From contig NZ_SNVJ01000002.1 in the NCBI RefSeq assembly GCF_009829925.1, positions 248,001 to 312,000 on the forward strand: a stretch of DNA of 64,000 bases, written 5' to 3'. Made by a program: the position numbers and the translations under genes. Below, in pieces: positions 18,715 to 27,155 of the stretch (within the stretch, counting starts at the first letter, position 1; each line of letters opens with the position of its first letter). Below the pieces are notes generated by a model. It did not search any database. It had not been told where the DNA came from and saw nothing but the letters and a program-made list of their open reading frames with translations. Origin of the DNA: Teichococcus coralli. GTDB lineage: Bacteria > Pseudomonadota > Alphaproteobacteria > Acetobacterales > Acetobacteraceae.

Positions 18715-19491
18715 ATGAAGCCACCCGCCCCCTTTCCTGCCGCAGGCCCGGATAAGCCCGGGTCGGCCGCGCCCACCCTCCGCCGGCGCGCCGCGCGCAA
18801 GGCGCCGCATGGCACCGCCGAGGCGCCGCGCCGCGCGCGCAAGATGTCGGCGGCACAGGCGGAGCGGTTCATCCGCGCCCTGGCCGCCGCCAACCCGAAG
18901 CCCGAAACCGAGTTGCGCTTCACCAGCCCCTACACGCTGCTGGCGGCGGTGATGCTCTCGGCCCAGACCACCGACGTCGCGGTCAACAAGGCCACGGCCA
19001 CGCTGTTCCAGGTGGCGGACAGCCCGGCGGCGATGATGGCGCTGGGTGAGGAGGGCGTGGCGGAGCACATCCGCCGCATCGGCTTGTGGAAGGCCAAGGC
19101 ACGCAACCTGATCACGCTTTCGCAGCAATTGCTGGACCGGCATGGCGGCGAGGTGCCCGCCGACCGGGCGGCGCTGGAAGCGCTGGCCGGCGTCGGCCGC
19201 AAGACCGCCAACGTGGTGCTGAACGTCGCCTTCGGGGAAGAGGCGATGGCGGTGGACACGCATATCTTCCGCCTGGGCAACCGCACGGGTCTGGCCCCGG
19301 GCAAGACGCCGCGCGAGGTGGAGGAAGGCTTGATGAAGCGGGTGCCGCCCGACCTGCTGCGGGATTCCCATCACTGGCTGATCCTGCATGGGCGCTACAT
19401 CTGCAAGGCGCGTTTGCCGGAATGCTGGCACTGCGTGGCGCGGACGGAATGCAACTACGCGGACAAGGTGCTCTGGCCGCCGCCGCGGTAA
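18715..19491 (+). CDS. nth: Endonuclease III (DNA glycosylase/AP lyase)
   Basis: A 258-residue base-excision repair enzyme. The helix-hairpin-helix is LEALAGVGRKTANVVLN, with catalytic Lys163 followed by Asp181 in AVDTHIFRLGNR. The C-terminal [4Fe-4S] loop is C230-x6-C237-x2-C240-x5-C246. It removes oxidised pyrimidines and cleaves the abasic strand. The first 43 residues are a basic Pro/Ala/Arg-rich extension absent from E. coli Nth. An internal ATG at 18844 would give the usual length, so the true start is uncertain. Confidence 0.95.
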   Translation: MKPPAPFPAAGPDKPGSAAPTLRRRAARKAPHGTAEAPRRARKMSAAQAERFIRALAAANPKPETELRFTSPYTLLAAVMLSAQTTDVAVNKATATLFQVADSPAAMMALGEEGVAEHIRRIGLWKAKARNLITLSQQLLDRHGGEVPADRAALEALAGVGRKTANVVLNVAFGEEAMAVDTHIFRLGNRTGLAPGKTPREVEEGLMKRVPPDLLRDSHHWLILHGRYICKARLPECWHCVARTECNYADKVLWPPPR

Positions 19492-19617
19492 CCGGCCACC
19501 GGCCTCTTTCCCCTTTCCCTGCCACGGGCGGGGTGCCATCACATCTGCATCCCCCGCGCAGCCGGCCACGGCTTTGCGCGGTTGCGGCACCGCACTCATA
19601 ACCCTTATGTGACGCGC

Positions 19618-20130
19618 ATGAACCGGCTCCTCCCCTTCGTGATGATGCTTGCCCTGCCCATCGCCGTGATGAGCGCGGCCCCCGCCCTGGCGCAGCGCCC
19701 GCAGGCGCTCGGCACCTTCCAGGACTGGACCGCCGCCACATATACGGAGGGCAAGAGCAAGGTCTGCTACGCCTTCACGCGCGCCAGCAAGGCGGAGGGC
19801 GCCGGCAGCCGGCAGAACGTGATGCTCACCGTGACGCACCGGCCTCAGGGCCGGGACCAGGTGGCGCTGCGCTCGGGCTATGCCTATGCACCCAAGGCCG
19901 AGGTCACGGTGAACGTCGGCGACACCGAGCTCGACTTCTACACCGCGCAGGACAATGCCTTCGCGCGGAACGGCGGCAAGGCCGTCGGGGCCTTCAAGGC
20001 GGGAGCCAACGCGGTGGCCAAGGGCACCGGCCCGCAGGGTCGTGGCACCGCCACCGATACCTTCTCGCTCTCGGGCTTCACCGCCGCCTACGAGGCCATC
20101 AGCAAGGAGTGCCCGGCCGGCCGCCGGTGA
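19618..20130 (+). CDS. Invasion-associated locus B (IalB)-like secreted protein
   Basis: A 170-residue protein with a signal peptide (to about ALAQR) and the IalB-type start of the mature part, [46 protein letters not shown] block follows, then [17 protein letters not shown], and the family's C-terminal [21 protein letters not shown]. The family is named for a Bartonella invasion factor but is common in non-pathogenic alphaproteobacteria. Nothing here suggests virulence. A possible promoter (TTGCGC 19574, 17 bp, CATAAC 19597) precedes it. The start may also be the GTG at 19609. Confidence 0.8.
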   Translation: MNRLLPFVMMLALPIAVMSAAPALAQRPQALGTFQDWTAATYTEGKSKVCYAFTRASKAEGAGSRQNVMLTVTHRPQGRDQVALRSGYAYAPKAEVTVNVGDTELDFYTAQDNAFARNGGKAVGAFKAGANAVAKGTGPQGRGTATDTFSLSGFTAAYEAISKECPAGRR

Positions 20131-20143
20131 TCCAGGAAACAGC

Positions 20144-21430
20144 ATGACCCAGACCCCCGCCCCCGCCTCCCCGGCCGAGCTTTCCGAGGCCGAGCGCGCC
20201 CGCATCCTGGCCAAGGCCGCGCTGTTCGCGCCGCCCGCCGCCACGCTGCCGGACGGCCGCCGCGATCTGGTCGGCCTCTCGCGGGAGGAGCTGGCGGCGG
20301 AGATGGTCGCCATCGGCGAGAAGCCCTTCCGCGCCAAGCAGCTCTGGCACTGGATCTACCACCAGGGCGTGACCGACTTCGCCAGGATGTCCACCATCGC
20401 CAAGCCGATGCAGGCGAAGCTGGCGGAGCGCTTCGTGGTCGGCCGGCCCGGCGTGGTGACCGAGCAGACCAGCACCGACGCCACCCGGAAGTTCCTGTTC
20501 GGCTTCCGCGACGGCCAGCAGGTCGAGACCGTCTACATCCCGGACGAGCAGGAGGACCGCGGCGCCGTCTGCATCTCCACGCAGGTCGGCTGCACCCTCT
20601 CCTGCCGGTTCTGCCACACCGGAACGCAGAAGCTGGTGCGCAACCTGGGCGCGGCCGAGATCGTCGGCCAGTTCATGGCGGCGCGGGACGCCTATGGCGA
20701 GTGGCCGAGCCCGACCGACGGCACGCCGCGCCTGCTTTCCACCATCGTCATCATGGGCATGGGCGAGCCACTCTATAACTACGAGAACGTCGCCAAGGCG
20801 ATGCGCATCGTCATGGACAACGAGGGCATCGCCCTCTCGCGCCGGCGCATCACCCTCTCGACCTCCGGCGTGGTGCCGATGATGGACAGGTGCGGGGAGG
20901 AGCTGGGCGTCGGCCTCGCCGTCTCGCTGCACGCGGTGCGCAACGAGATCCGCGACGAGATCGTGCCGCTGAACCGCAAATACCCGATCGAGGAGCTGAT
21001 GGCGGCCTGCCGCCGCTATCCCGGCGCCTCCAACGCGCGGCGGATCACCTTCGAATACGTCATGCTGAAGGGCGTGAACGACAGCGAGGCCGATGCGCGC
21101 GAGCTGGTGCGGCTGCTGAAGGGCCTGCCGGCCAAGGTGAACCTGATCCCGTTCAACCCCTGGCCCGGCAGCCCCTACGAGACCTCCTCGAACAACGCGA
21201 TCCACCGCTTCGCCAACATCGTGATGGAGGCGGGCTACGCCTCGCCCATCCGCAAGCCGCGCGGGCGGGACATCCTGGCCGCCTGCGGCCAGCTCAAGAC
21301 GGAAAGCGAGCGCCGCCGCGCCGCCCGCCCCGAGGCGGCCCCTAAGGGAGCCCCCGGGACAGCTCCTGGGACAGCCCCTGGGACGGCCTCCGGGACGGCC
21401 CCCGGGACGGCCAAGGCCCACGCGGCGTGA
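20144..21430 (+). CDS. rlmN: 23S rRNA (adenine2503-C2)-methyltransferase / tRNA m2A37 methyltransferase RlmN
   Basis: A 428-residue radical-SAM methylase. The SAM/[4Fe-4S] motif is C150-x3-C154-x2-C157, preceded by Cys143 (equivalent of the resolving cysteine). [13 protein letters not shown] and VSLHA are typical RlmN blocks. The methyl-carrying cysteine is Cys381 in ILAACGQL. It methylates A2503 of 23S rRNA and A37 of some tRNAs. It is about 45 residues longer than E. coli RlmN because of a C-terminal Ala/Pro/Gly/Thr tail encoded by a 12-bp tandem repeat. The stop overlaps the GTG start of the next gene. Confidence 0.96.
   Translation: MTQTPAPASPAELSEAERARILAKAALFAPPAATLPDGRRDLVGLSREELAAEMVAIGEKPFRAKQLWHWIYHQGVTDFARMSTIAKPMQAKLAERFVVGRPGVVTEQTSTDATRKFLFGFRDGQQVETVYIPDEQEDRGAVCISTQVGCTLSCRFCHTGTQKLVRNLGAAEIVGQFMAARDAYGEWPSPTDGTPRLLSTIVIMGMGEPLYNYENVAKAMRIVMDNEGIALSRRRITLSTSGVVPMMDRCGEELGVGLAVSLHAVRNEIRDEIVPLNRKYPIEELMAACRRYPGASNARRITFEYVMLKGVNDSEADARELVRLLKGLPAKVNLIPFNPWPGSPYETSSNNAIHRFANIVMEAGYASPIRKPRGRDILAACGQLKTESERRRAARPEAAPKGAPGTAPGTAPGTASGTAPGTAKAHAA
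21356..21412 (+). repeat. 12-bp tandem repeat encoding the RlmN tail
   Basis: Units of the form GGGACRGCYYCY repeat about 4.75 times in frame (21356, 21368, 21380, 21392 and a partial unit at 21404). They encode four-residue steps of GTAP/GTAS type. Because the unit is a multiple of three, copy-number change would alter tail length without a frameshift. Confidence 0.9.
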
Positions 21431-22635
21431 GCGCCGGGGGGACGGCATCGGCGGCCGCCGCGCAGGCGCCGCTCGCCGTCCTGCCGCTGCTCGCCGCCGC
21501 CGGCTTCGTCACCGGCTGCGGCATCCGCCTGCTCGACCCTCTGCTGCCGCTGATCGCACACGACATGGGCGTGACGGTGGCCGAGGTGGCCGTGCTGGTG
21601 ACCAGCTTCGCCATTCCCTACGGCCTCTGCCAGGTGCTGCTCGGCCCACTGGGCGACCGGTTCGGCAAGCTGCGCGTACTGGTGCTGGGCGTGCTGCTCT
21701 ACGGGCTGGCCATGGGCGTCTGCGCCGTGGCGGGAACGCTGGGGCAGCTGGTGGCGCTGCGCGCCCTCACCGGAGCGCTGGGCGGTGCCATCATCCCGCT
21801 CGCCATGGCCTGGATCGGCGACAACGTGCCCTACGAGGAGCGGCAGGCAACCATCAGCCGCTTCCTGACCGGCATCGTGCTCTCGCAACTGCTGACCGGG
21901 CCGGTTTCCGGCAGCGTCGGGCAGGCGGTGGGTTGGCGCGGCGCCTTCCTGCTGGTGGGCGCGCTGGCGGCGCTGACCGGCATCGGCATCATGCTTCGCC
22001 TGGGGGGCTCGCTGTGGCGCGCCGGGGTAGCCGGCCAGGCGCAGCTCGGCTTCGCCACCCATCGGATGCTGCTGCGCCGCCCGGCGGCGCGGCGGCTGCT
22101 GGCCGTCGCCTTCCTCGACGGAGCGCTGCTGTTCGGCGGCGCCTTCCCCTTTATCGGTTCCTACCTCATCCAGGGCTTTCACCTTGAGCCGTGGCAGGCG
22201 GGGCTGGTGGTGGCCGGCTTCGGGCTGGGCTCGCTGCTCTACACGCGCCTCGCCGCGCGGCTGGTGCGCCGGCTTGGCGAGATCCGGCTGCTGATGCTGG
22301 GCGGCGGGCTGCTGTCGGTGGCGCTGCTGGCCATCGCCCTGGCGCCGGGCTGGGCCATGGTCGCGGTGCCGCAGGTGCTGCTCGGCCTGTTCTTCTTCAT
22401 GTTCCACGGGGTGCTGCAGGCTCGCGCCACCGAGGTGCTGCCCGAGGCGCGCGCCACCGCGATGTCCGCCTTCTCCATGGCGCTGTTCCTGGGCCAGGGC
22501 GTCGGCTCCATCGCCTTCGGCGCCCTGCTGGCGCATGGCGGGTACCAGCTTGCCTTCCTGGGCTCCGCGGCAGGCATCCTGCTGCTCAGCCTGTGGTGCT
22601 GGCGGGGACTTCCGCCGGAGCGGAGCGCAGTCTGA
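21427..22635 (+). CDS. MFS transporter
   Basis: This 402-residue protein has twelve predicted helices and the MFS motif A in the 2-3 loop ([16 protein letters not shown]), with a related charged loop ([15 protein letters not shown]) between helices 8 and 9. It resembles drug:H+ antiporter-type efflux permeases, but the substrate cannot be told. The start is a GTG overlapping the rlmN stop, so it is probably coupled to rlmN translation. A second, only distantly similar MFS gene follows after about 200 bp. Confidence 0.85.
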   Translation: MSAGGTASAAAAQAPLAVLPLLAAAGFVTGCGIRLLDPLLPLIAHDMGVTVAEVAVLVTSFAIPYGLCQVLLGPLGDRFGKLRVLVLGVLLYGLAMGVCAVAGTLGQLVALRALTGALGGAIIPLAMAWIGDNVPYEERQATISRFLTGIVLSQLLTGPVSGSVGQAVGWRGAFLLVGALAALTGIGIMLRLGGSLWRAGVAGQAQLGFATHRMLLRRPAARRLLAVAFLDGALLFGGAFPFIGSYLIQGFHLEPWQAGLVVAGFGLGSLLYTRLAARLVRRLGEIRLLMLGGGLLSVALLAIALAPGWAMVAVPQVLLGLFFFMFHGVLQARATEVLPEARATAMSAFSMALFLGQGVGSIAFGALLAHGGYQLAFLGSAAGILLLSLWCWRGLPPERSAV

Positions 22636-22837
22636 CGAGAAAATGGCTGGGGAAAGGAATTCCCCCACATCCCCATCCTCGTTCTTTAACGTCCTTCGAC
22701 AGCCCTCTCCAACAAAAAGAAGAAGGGGGTCCGGGGGAGTGCCTTCTCTCGGCATGTCTTCCCTCGGCCTTTCTTCCCTTGGCCGCCACGCCCGGCCGGG
22801 CCAAACCCGCAGCGGGACGGAAACGGACACGGACTCG

Positions 22838-24076
22838 ATGAACACCCGCGAGGGATCGGCGGCCTTCATGGCGCCGCTGGTGGTGCTGGCCCTCGGCCAC
22901 ATGCTTTCCAACATGCTGCGCACCCTGCCGGCCATTGCCGCCGACGTGCTGACGCGCGACCTGCATGTCGCTCCCGAGGGGCTGGCCAGCCTGACGGGCG
23001 CCTACCATTTCGCCTTTGCCGCCGGGCAGATCCCCCTTGGCGTGGCGCTGGACCGCTTCGGAGTCCGCCCCGTCTCGCTGGTGCTGCTGGCGACGGTGGC
23101 GGTAGGCTCGGTGCTGGCGGCGCTGGTGGGCGGGCCGGTGGGGTTCCTGCTGGCGCAGGTCGTCCTTGGGCTCGGCTGCTGCGGCATGCTGCTCTGCCCG
23201 ATGACGCTGGCCGCGAAGCTGCTCACCCCGGCGCAGTTCGGCCTGTGGTCCGGGCTGATCCAGGCGCTCGGCAATGTGGGCATGCTGCTTTCCGCCAGTC
23301 CGCTGGCCTGGCTGGTGGAGCACCATGGCTGGCGCGCCGGATTCTGGGCGGCGGCTGCCATGGCTGTCGTGGTGGCGCTGCTGGTGCGGCTGGCCGTGCC
23401 TGCCCCCGCCCCGGCCGACGGCCCCCATCCCAGCCTGCTGACGGATGCGCGCGTGGTGCTCGGGCTCAGCGTGAGCCGCAGGCTGCGGGGCATCGTCCTG
23501 CTCGCCTTCGCCTCCTTCGCCGTCATCATCGGCGTGCGCGGCCTCTGGGGCGGCCCCTGGCTGATGGAGGTGAAGGGGCTGGACCGCATCGCCGCCGGCA
23601 ACGCCCTGTTCCTCATGACCCTCTCGCTGATCGCCGGTCCCGCGCTGGCGGGGGTGCTGGACCGCCGCCTCGGCCATCGGCGCACCCTGCTCGCCCTGGG
23701 CCACGCGCTGGCCGGGCTGCTCCTGCTGCTGGTGGCGGGCGGCGCGCCGGGGGGCTGGCTGTCACGGCTCACGGGGGTTTCCATGCTGCCGGTGTCCGCC
23801 GACACGGCGCTGCTCTTCGCCTTCGGCATGGCGATCTCGATCCAGCCGCTGCTCTTCGCCATGACGCGCGCGGCGGTGCCGCCGGACCAGGCGGGCAAGG
23901 CGCTCTCCGCCACCAACCTCTCCTTTTTCCTGGGCGGGGCGGTGCTGCAGGCGGCCTCCGGGCCGGTGGGGGCCTCGGGCGGCCCGGGCGCGGCCATCGC
24001 GTTCTTCGGCGGCACGGTGCTGGTCGGCACCGCCCTGTTTCTGGCGACCACCCCTCGTGGAACCCAGCGTGGTTGA
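22838..24076 (+). CDS. MFS transporter (nitrate/nitrite-porter or sugar-porter like)
   Basis: A 412-residue protein with twelve predicted helices. The 2-3 loop reads QIPLGVALDRFGVRPVSLVLL, a G-x-x-x-D-R-x-G-x-R motif A. Helix 5 contains GNVGMLLSASPLAWLVEHHGWRAGFW, with the G-W-R-x-x-F signature of the major facilitator family. The second half has AGVLDRRLGHRRTLLALGH. The start at 22838 is set by the first helix, as no upstream ATG is close. The solute is unknown. Confidence 0.82.
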   Translation: MNTREGSAAFMAPLVVLALGHMLSNMLRTLPAIAADVLTRDLHVAPEGLASLTGAYHFAFAAGQIPLGVALDRFGVRPVSLVLLATVAVGSVLAALVGGPVGFLLAQVVLGLGCCGMLLCPMTLAAKLLTPAQFGLWSGLIQALGNVGMLLSASPLAWLVEHHGWRAGFWAAAAMAVVVALLVRLAVPAPAPADGPHPSLLTDARVVLGLSVSRRLRGIVLLAFASFAVIIGVRGLWGGPWLMEVKGLDRIAAGNALFLMTLSLIAGPALAGVLDRRLGHRRTLLALGHALAGLLLLLVAGGAPGGWLSRLTGVSMLPVSADTALLFAFGMAISIQPLLFAMTRAAVPPDQAGKALSATNLSFFLGGAVLQAASGPVGASGGPGAAIAFFGGTVLVGTALFLATTPRGTQRG

Positions 24077-24142
24077 CAGGCCGCCGCTCCCGGCGCTCAA
24101 GGGCGCCCAACTCCCGCCAGCTCGCCATGAAAGCCGCAACGC

Positions 24143-25474
24143 ATGGGCTATTTCCCCACCCGCTGGACCCTGAAGACCTCGGGCGAGGTCGCCCCCGATG
24201 AACGGCTGCCCTGGCCGCAGACGCTGGTCATGGGCATCCAGCACGTCGTCGCCATGTTCGGCTCCACCGCGCTGGCGCCGATCCTGATGGGCTTCGACCC
24301 GAACACCGCCATCTTCTTCTCGGGCATCGGCACGCTGATCTTCTTCGCCCTGACCGGCGGGCGGCTGCCGAGTTATCTCGGCTCCAGCTTCGCCTTCATC
24401 GCCGTGGTGATCGGCGCGACGGCCTATGCCGGGGCGGGGCCAAACCCCAACATTCCCGTGGCGCTGGGCGGCATCATGGCGGCCGGGCTGGTCTATGCGG
24501 CCATCGGCCTGGTCGTGCAGGTGGCGGGCACCGGCTGGGTGGAGCGGCTGATGCCGCCGGCCGTGACGGGCGCCATCGTCGCCGCCATCGGGCTCAACCT
24601 GGCCCCCGTCGCGGTGAAGGGCATTTCCGGCAGTGCCTTCGACACCACCATCGGCCTGTTCACCGTCGCCGCGGTGGCGCTGATCTCGGTCTGGGGACGG
24701 GGCATGGCGCGGCGCCTGCCGATCCTGCTGGGCGCGGTGAGCGGCTATCTCCTCTACCTCGTTTGCACCAACCTGCTGGGCCTCGGCGCGCCGATCGACT
24801 TCTCCGGCGTGCGCGCCGCCGCCTGGCTCGGCCTGCCGCATTTCGAGGCACCGGTCTTCAGCGGGCCGGCCATGGTGCTGATTTCCCCCATCGCCATCAT
24901 CCTGGTGGCGGAGAACCTCGGCCATGTGAAGGCGCTGAGCGCCATGACCGGCCGCGACTTCGACCCGCTGATCGGCCGCGCCTTCCTGGCCGACGGCATC
25001 GCCACCATGGTCTCGGCCGGCGGCGGCGGCACCGGCGTCACCACCTATGCCGAGAACATGGGCGTCATGGCCGTCACCCGGATCTATTCCACCCTCGTCT
25101 TCGTGGCGGCGGCGCTGTTCGCCATCCTGCTCGGCTTCTCGCCCAAGTTCGGCGCTCTGATCATGACCCTTCCCGGCGCGGTGATCGGCGGCGTCGCCAT
25201 CGTGGTGTTCGGGCTGATCGCGGCGACCGGCGGGCGGATCTGGGTGCTGAACCGCACCGACTTCTCGCAGCCGCGCAACCTCGTCACCGCGGCGGTGGCG
25301 CTGATCGCCGGCGCGGGCGACCTGACGCTGAAGTTCGGCGGCTTCGCGCTGGGCGGCATCGGCACCGCCACCTTCGGCGCCATCATCGTCTATCACATGC
25401 TGCGCGGCCGGCCGGAGGACACCGAAGGCGTCACCCCCGCCGATGCGCCGGTGGACCCGCATCCCGGGCACTGA
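24143..25474 (+). CDS. NCS2 nucleobase permease (uracil/xanthine family, UraA/RutG-like)
   Basis: A 443-residue polytopic protein of the nucleobase-ascorbate/uracil transporter fold. The N-terminal block QTLVMGIQHVVAMFGSTALAP has the conserved QH of helix 1. MPPAVTGAIVAAIGLNLAP follows in the middle. The family signature GGGGTGVTTYAENMGVMAVTR has the A-E-N-x-G core. Such carriers import uracil or xanthine with protons. The sequence favours the UraA/RutG side, but no pyrimidine-degradation genes adjoin, so the substrate is tentative. Confidence 0.9.
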   Translation: MGYFPTRWTLKTSGEVAPDERLPWPQTLVMGIQHVVAMFGSTALAPILMGFDPNTAIFFSGIGTLIFFALTGGRLPSYLGSSFAFIAVVIGATAYAGAGPNPNIPVALGGIMAAGLVYAAIGLVVQVAGTGWVERLMPPAVTGAIVAAIGLNLAPVAVKGISGSAFDTTIGLFTVAAVALISVWGRGMARRLPILLGAVSGYLLYLVCTNLLGLGAPIDFSGVRAAAWLGLPHFEAPVFSGPAMVLISPIAIILVAENLGHVKALSAMTGRDFDPLIGRAFLADGIATMVSAGGGGTGVTTYAENMGVMAVTRIYSTLVFVAAALFAILLGFSPKFGALIMTLPGAVIGGVAIVVFGLIAATGGRIWVLNRTDFSQPRNLVTAAVALIAGAGDLTLKFGGFALGGIGTATFGAIIVYHMLRGRPEDTEGVTPADAPVDPHPGH

Positions 25475-25543
25475 GCGCAGCCGTCACGCGCATGTCACGC
25501 CGCTGCCATCCGGCCGTCATCGCCCGCGTGGCAACGGCGGCGC

Positions 25544-26182
25544 ATGCAGCAAGACCCCGACACCGCCCGCAAGCAGCTCGGCGAGGCGCCCTTCATCGAC
25601 CCCACCGCCCGGGTGCGCGACTGCACCTTCGGGCGGTTCAACGAGGTCGGCGCACGCACCCACCTCGCCGAGTGCAGCATGGGCGACTACGCCTATGTCG
25701 TGAACGACAGCGACATCATCTACACGACCATCGGCCCATTCTGCTCGATCGCCGCCCAGGTGCGGATCAACCCCGGCAACCACCCGCTCGACCGCGTCGC
25801 GCTGAACCATTTCACCTACCGCGCCAGCGCCTATGGTCTGGGCGATGACGAGGCCGGCTTCTTCGACTGGCGCCGCGCGAAGCCGGTGACGCTGGGGCCG
25901 GACACCTGGGTCGGGCATGGCGCCATCATCCTCCCCGGCGTGACGGTCGGCACCGGCGCGGCGATCGGCGCCGGCGCGGTGGTGACCAGGGACGTGCCGG
26001 ACTACGCCATCGTGGTCGGCAATCCTGGCCGGGTGCTGCGCTACCGCTTCCCACCCGGGATCCAGGCGGCCCTCAAGCGCATCGCCTGGTGGACCTGGCC
26101 GGACGCCCGCCTGCGCGAGGCCCTGTGCGAGATCCGCACCCTCTCCGCCGAGGATTTCTGCCGGCGCCACGACCCGGTGTAG
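25544..26182 (+). CDS. Hexapeptide-repeat acyltransferase (LbH; phosphonate/CatB-type)
   Basis: A 212-residue left-handed beta-helix protein. Hexapeptide turns run from about residue 18 ([19 protein letters not shown]) to [12 protein letters not shown], then resume at [38 protein letters not shown]. The C-terminal [11 protein letters not shown] closure and a helical tail follow. The loop [18 protein letters not shown] holds the catalytic-type His of xenobiotic/CatB acetyltransferases. The closest remembered family is the hexapeptide transferase often found with phosphonate genes, but no phn gene is present here, so the substrate is unknown. Confidence 0.8.
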   Translation: MQQDPDTARKQLGEAPFIDPTARVRDCTFGRFNEVGARTHLAECSMGDYAYVVNDSDIIYTTIGPFCSIAAQVRINPGNHPLDRVALNHFTYRASAYGLGDDEAGFFDWRRAKPVTLGPDTWVGHGAIILPGVTVGTGAAIGAGAVVTRDVPDYAIVVGNPGRVLRYRFPPGIQAALKRIAWWTWPDARLREALCEIRTLSAEDFCRRHDPV

Positions 26183-26222
26183 GATCGCGCCGAGTCACGC
26201 CTGAGGAAGAGGGAAGGCACCG

Positions 26223-27068
26223 ATGATCCGCAGCATCCTGGTTGCGCTGGACGACACGCCGGGCGCCGCGGCGGCGCGCGACCTCGCCATCTCGCTGGCG
26301 CGGCGCGGCGGGGTCAAGCTTACCGCCGCCGCGGTGCTCGACCTGCCGCACACGCGCGATGCCCACGGCCCCGTGCCGGTCGGCGGCGCCGCCTTCATGG
26401 AGCACCGCAACGAGGCGCTGGCCCGCCGCGCCGAGGAGGCGGCGCGGAAGGCCCTCGCCGCCTTCTCCGCCGCCGCCGGCGACCTCCCCTTCGAAACGCT
26501 GCGCCTGGAGGACGCGCCGGAGCCGGCCCTGCTGAAGGCCAGCGCCCGGCATGACCTGATCGTGATCGGGCGCGACTGCACGCTCGGCCAGGAGGCCACC
26601 GAGGACGGCGTCGCCCCGGTGATCGACGCGCTGCTGCGGCACGGCGCCCGGCCGCTGCTGGTGGTGCCGCCGCGGCGGGAGATGGCGGACTACGACCCGG
26701 CAGGCATGGTGCTGGTGGGCTACGACGCCTCGGTGCCGGCGATGCGGGCGCTGCAGCTCTACGCGCTGCTCAAGCCCGAGGGCGAGGCGCACGCCAAGGT
26801 CTTCTGCTGCGACGAGGACCGCGCGAAGGCGAAGCGCATCGCCGAGGAGGGCGCCGACTACCTGAGCCGGCACGGCGTGGAGGCCAGCGCCGTCGGCGTG
26901 GCGGGCGAGCACGCGGCCGACCTGCTGGTCGCCGAGGCCACCGACGGCCGGCCCCGCCTGATGGTGATGGGCGCCTACGAGAACACCGGCCTGCGCGGCT
27001 TCTTCCTGGGCTCCTCGACCGGCCGGCTGCTGCGCCACATGCCCTGCCCCATCTTCGTGCATCGCTGA
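26223..27068 (+). CDS. Universal stress protein, tandem Usp domains
   Basis: A 281-residue cytoplasmic protein with two Usp domains. Domain 1 (1-150) starts MIRSILVALDDTPGA and ends near RPLLVVPP. Domain 2 (about 160-281) starts MVLVGYDASVPAMRALQ and carries the ATP-binding-like MGAYENTGLRGFFLGSSTGRLLRHMPCPIFVHR, a G-x2-G-x9-G-S/T pattern. The first domain lacks that glycine motif and is probably structural. Tandem Usp proteins are linked to stress survival. A GAGGAAGAGGG tract upstream supports the ATG at 26223. Confidence 0.9.
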   Translation: MIRSILVALDDTPGAAAARDLAISLARRGGVKLTAAAVLDLPHTRDAHGPVPVGGAAFMEHRNEALARRAEEAARKALAAFSAAAGDLPFETLRLEDAPEPALLKASARHDLIVIGRDCTLGQEATEDGVAPVIDALLRHGARPLLVVPPRREMADYDPAGMVLVGYDASVPAMRALQLYALLKPEGEAHAKVFCCDEDRAKAKRIAEEGADYLSRHGVEASAVGVAGEHAADLLVAEATDGRPRLMVMGAYENTGLRGFFLGSSTGRLLRHMPCPIFVHR

Positions 27069-27076
27069 GAGAGCGT

Positions 27077-27099
27077 GGAAGGGCGGCCCTCCCCCTTCC
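27077..27099. terminator. Hairpin after the universal stress protein gene
   Basis: The arms GGAAGGG (27077-27083) and CCCTTCC (27093-27099) lie 8 nt after the stop codon. There is no T-run, so this may be a weak or Rho-assisted end. Confidence 0.35.
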
Positions 27100-27155
27100 C
27101 CTCACCGCCGGCATGGCCAATGATGGCGCCGGGAAACATCCGGGGAGCTAGACCC

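Noticed and set aside
19618..20130. Virulence factor call for the IalB-like protein
   Set aside because: IalB-like proteins are widespread in non-pathogenic alphaproteobacteria, and no other virulence gene is present.
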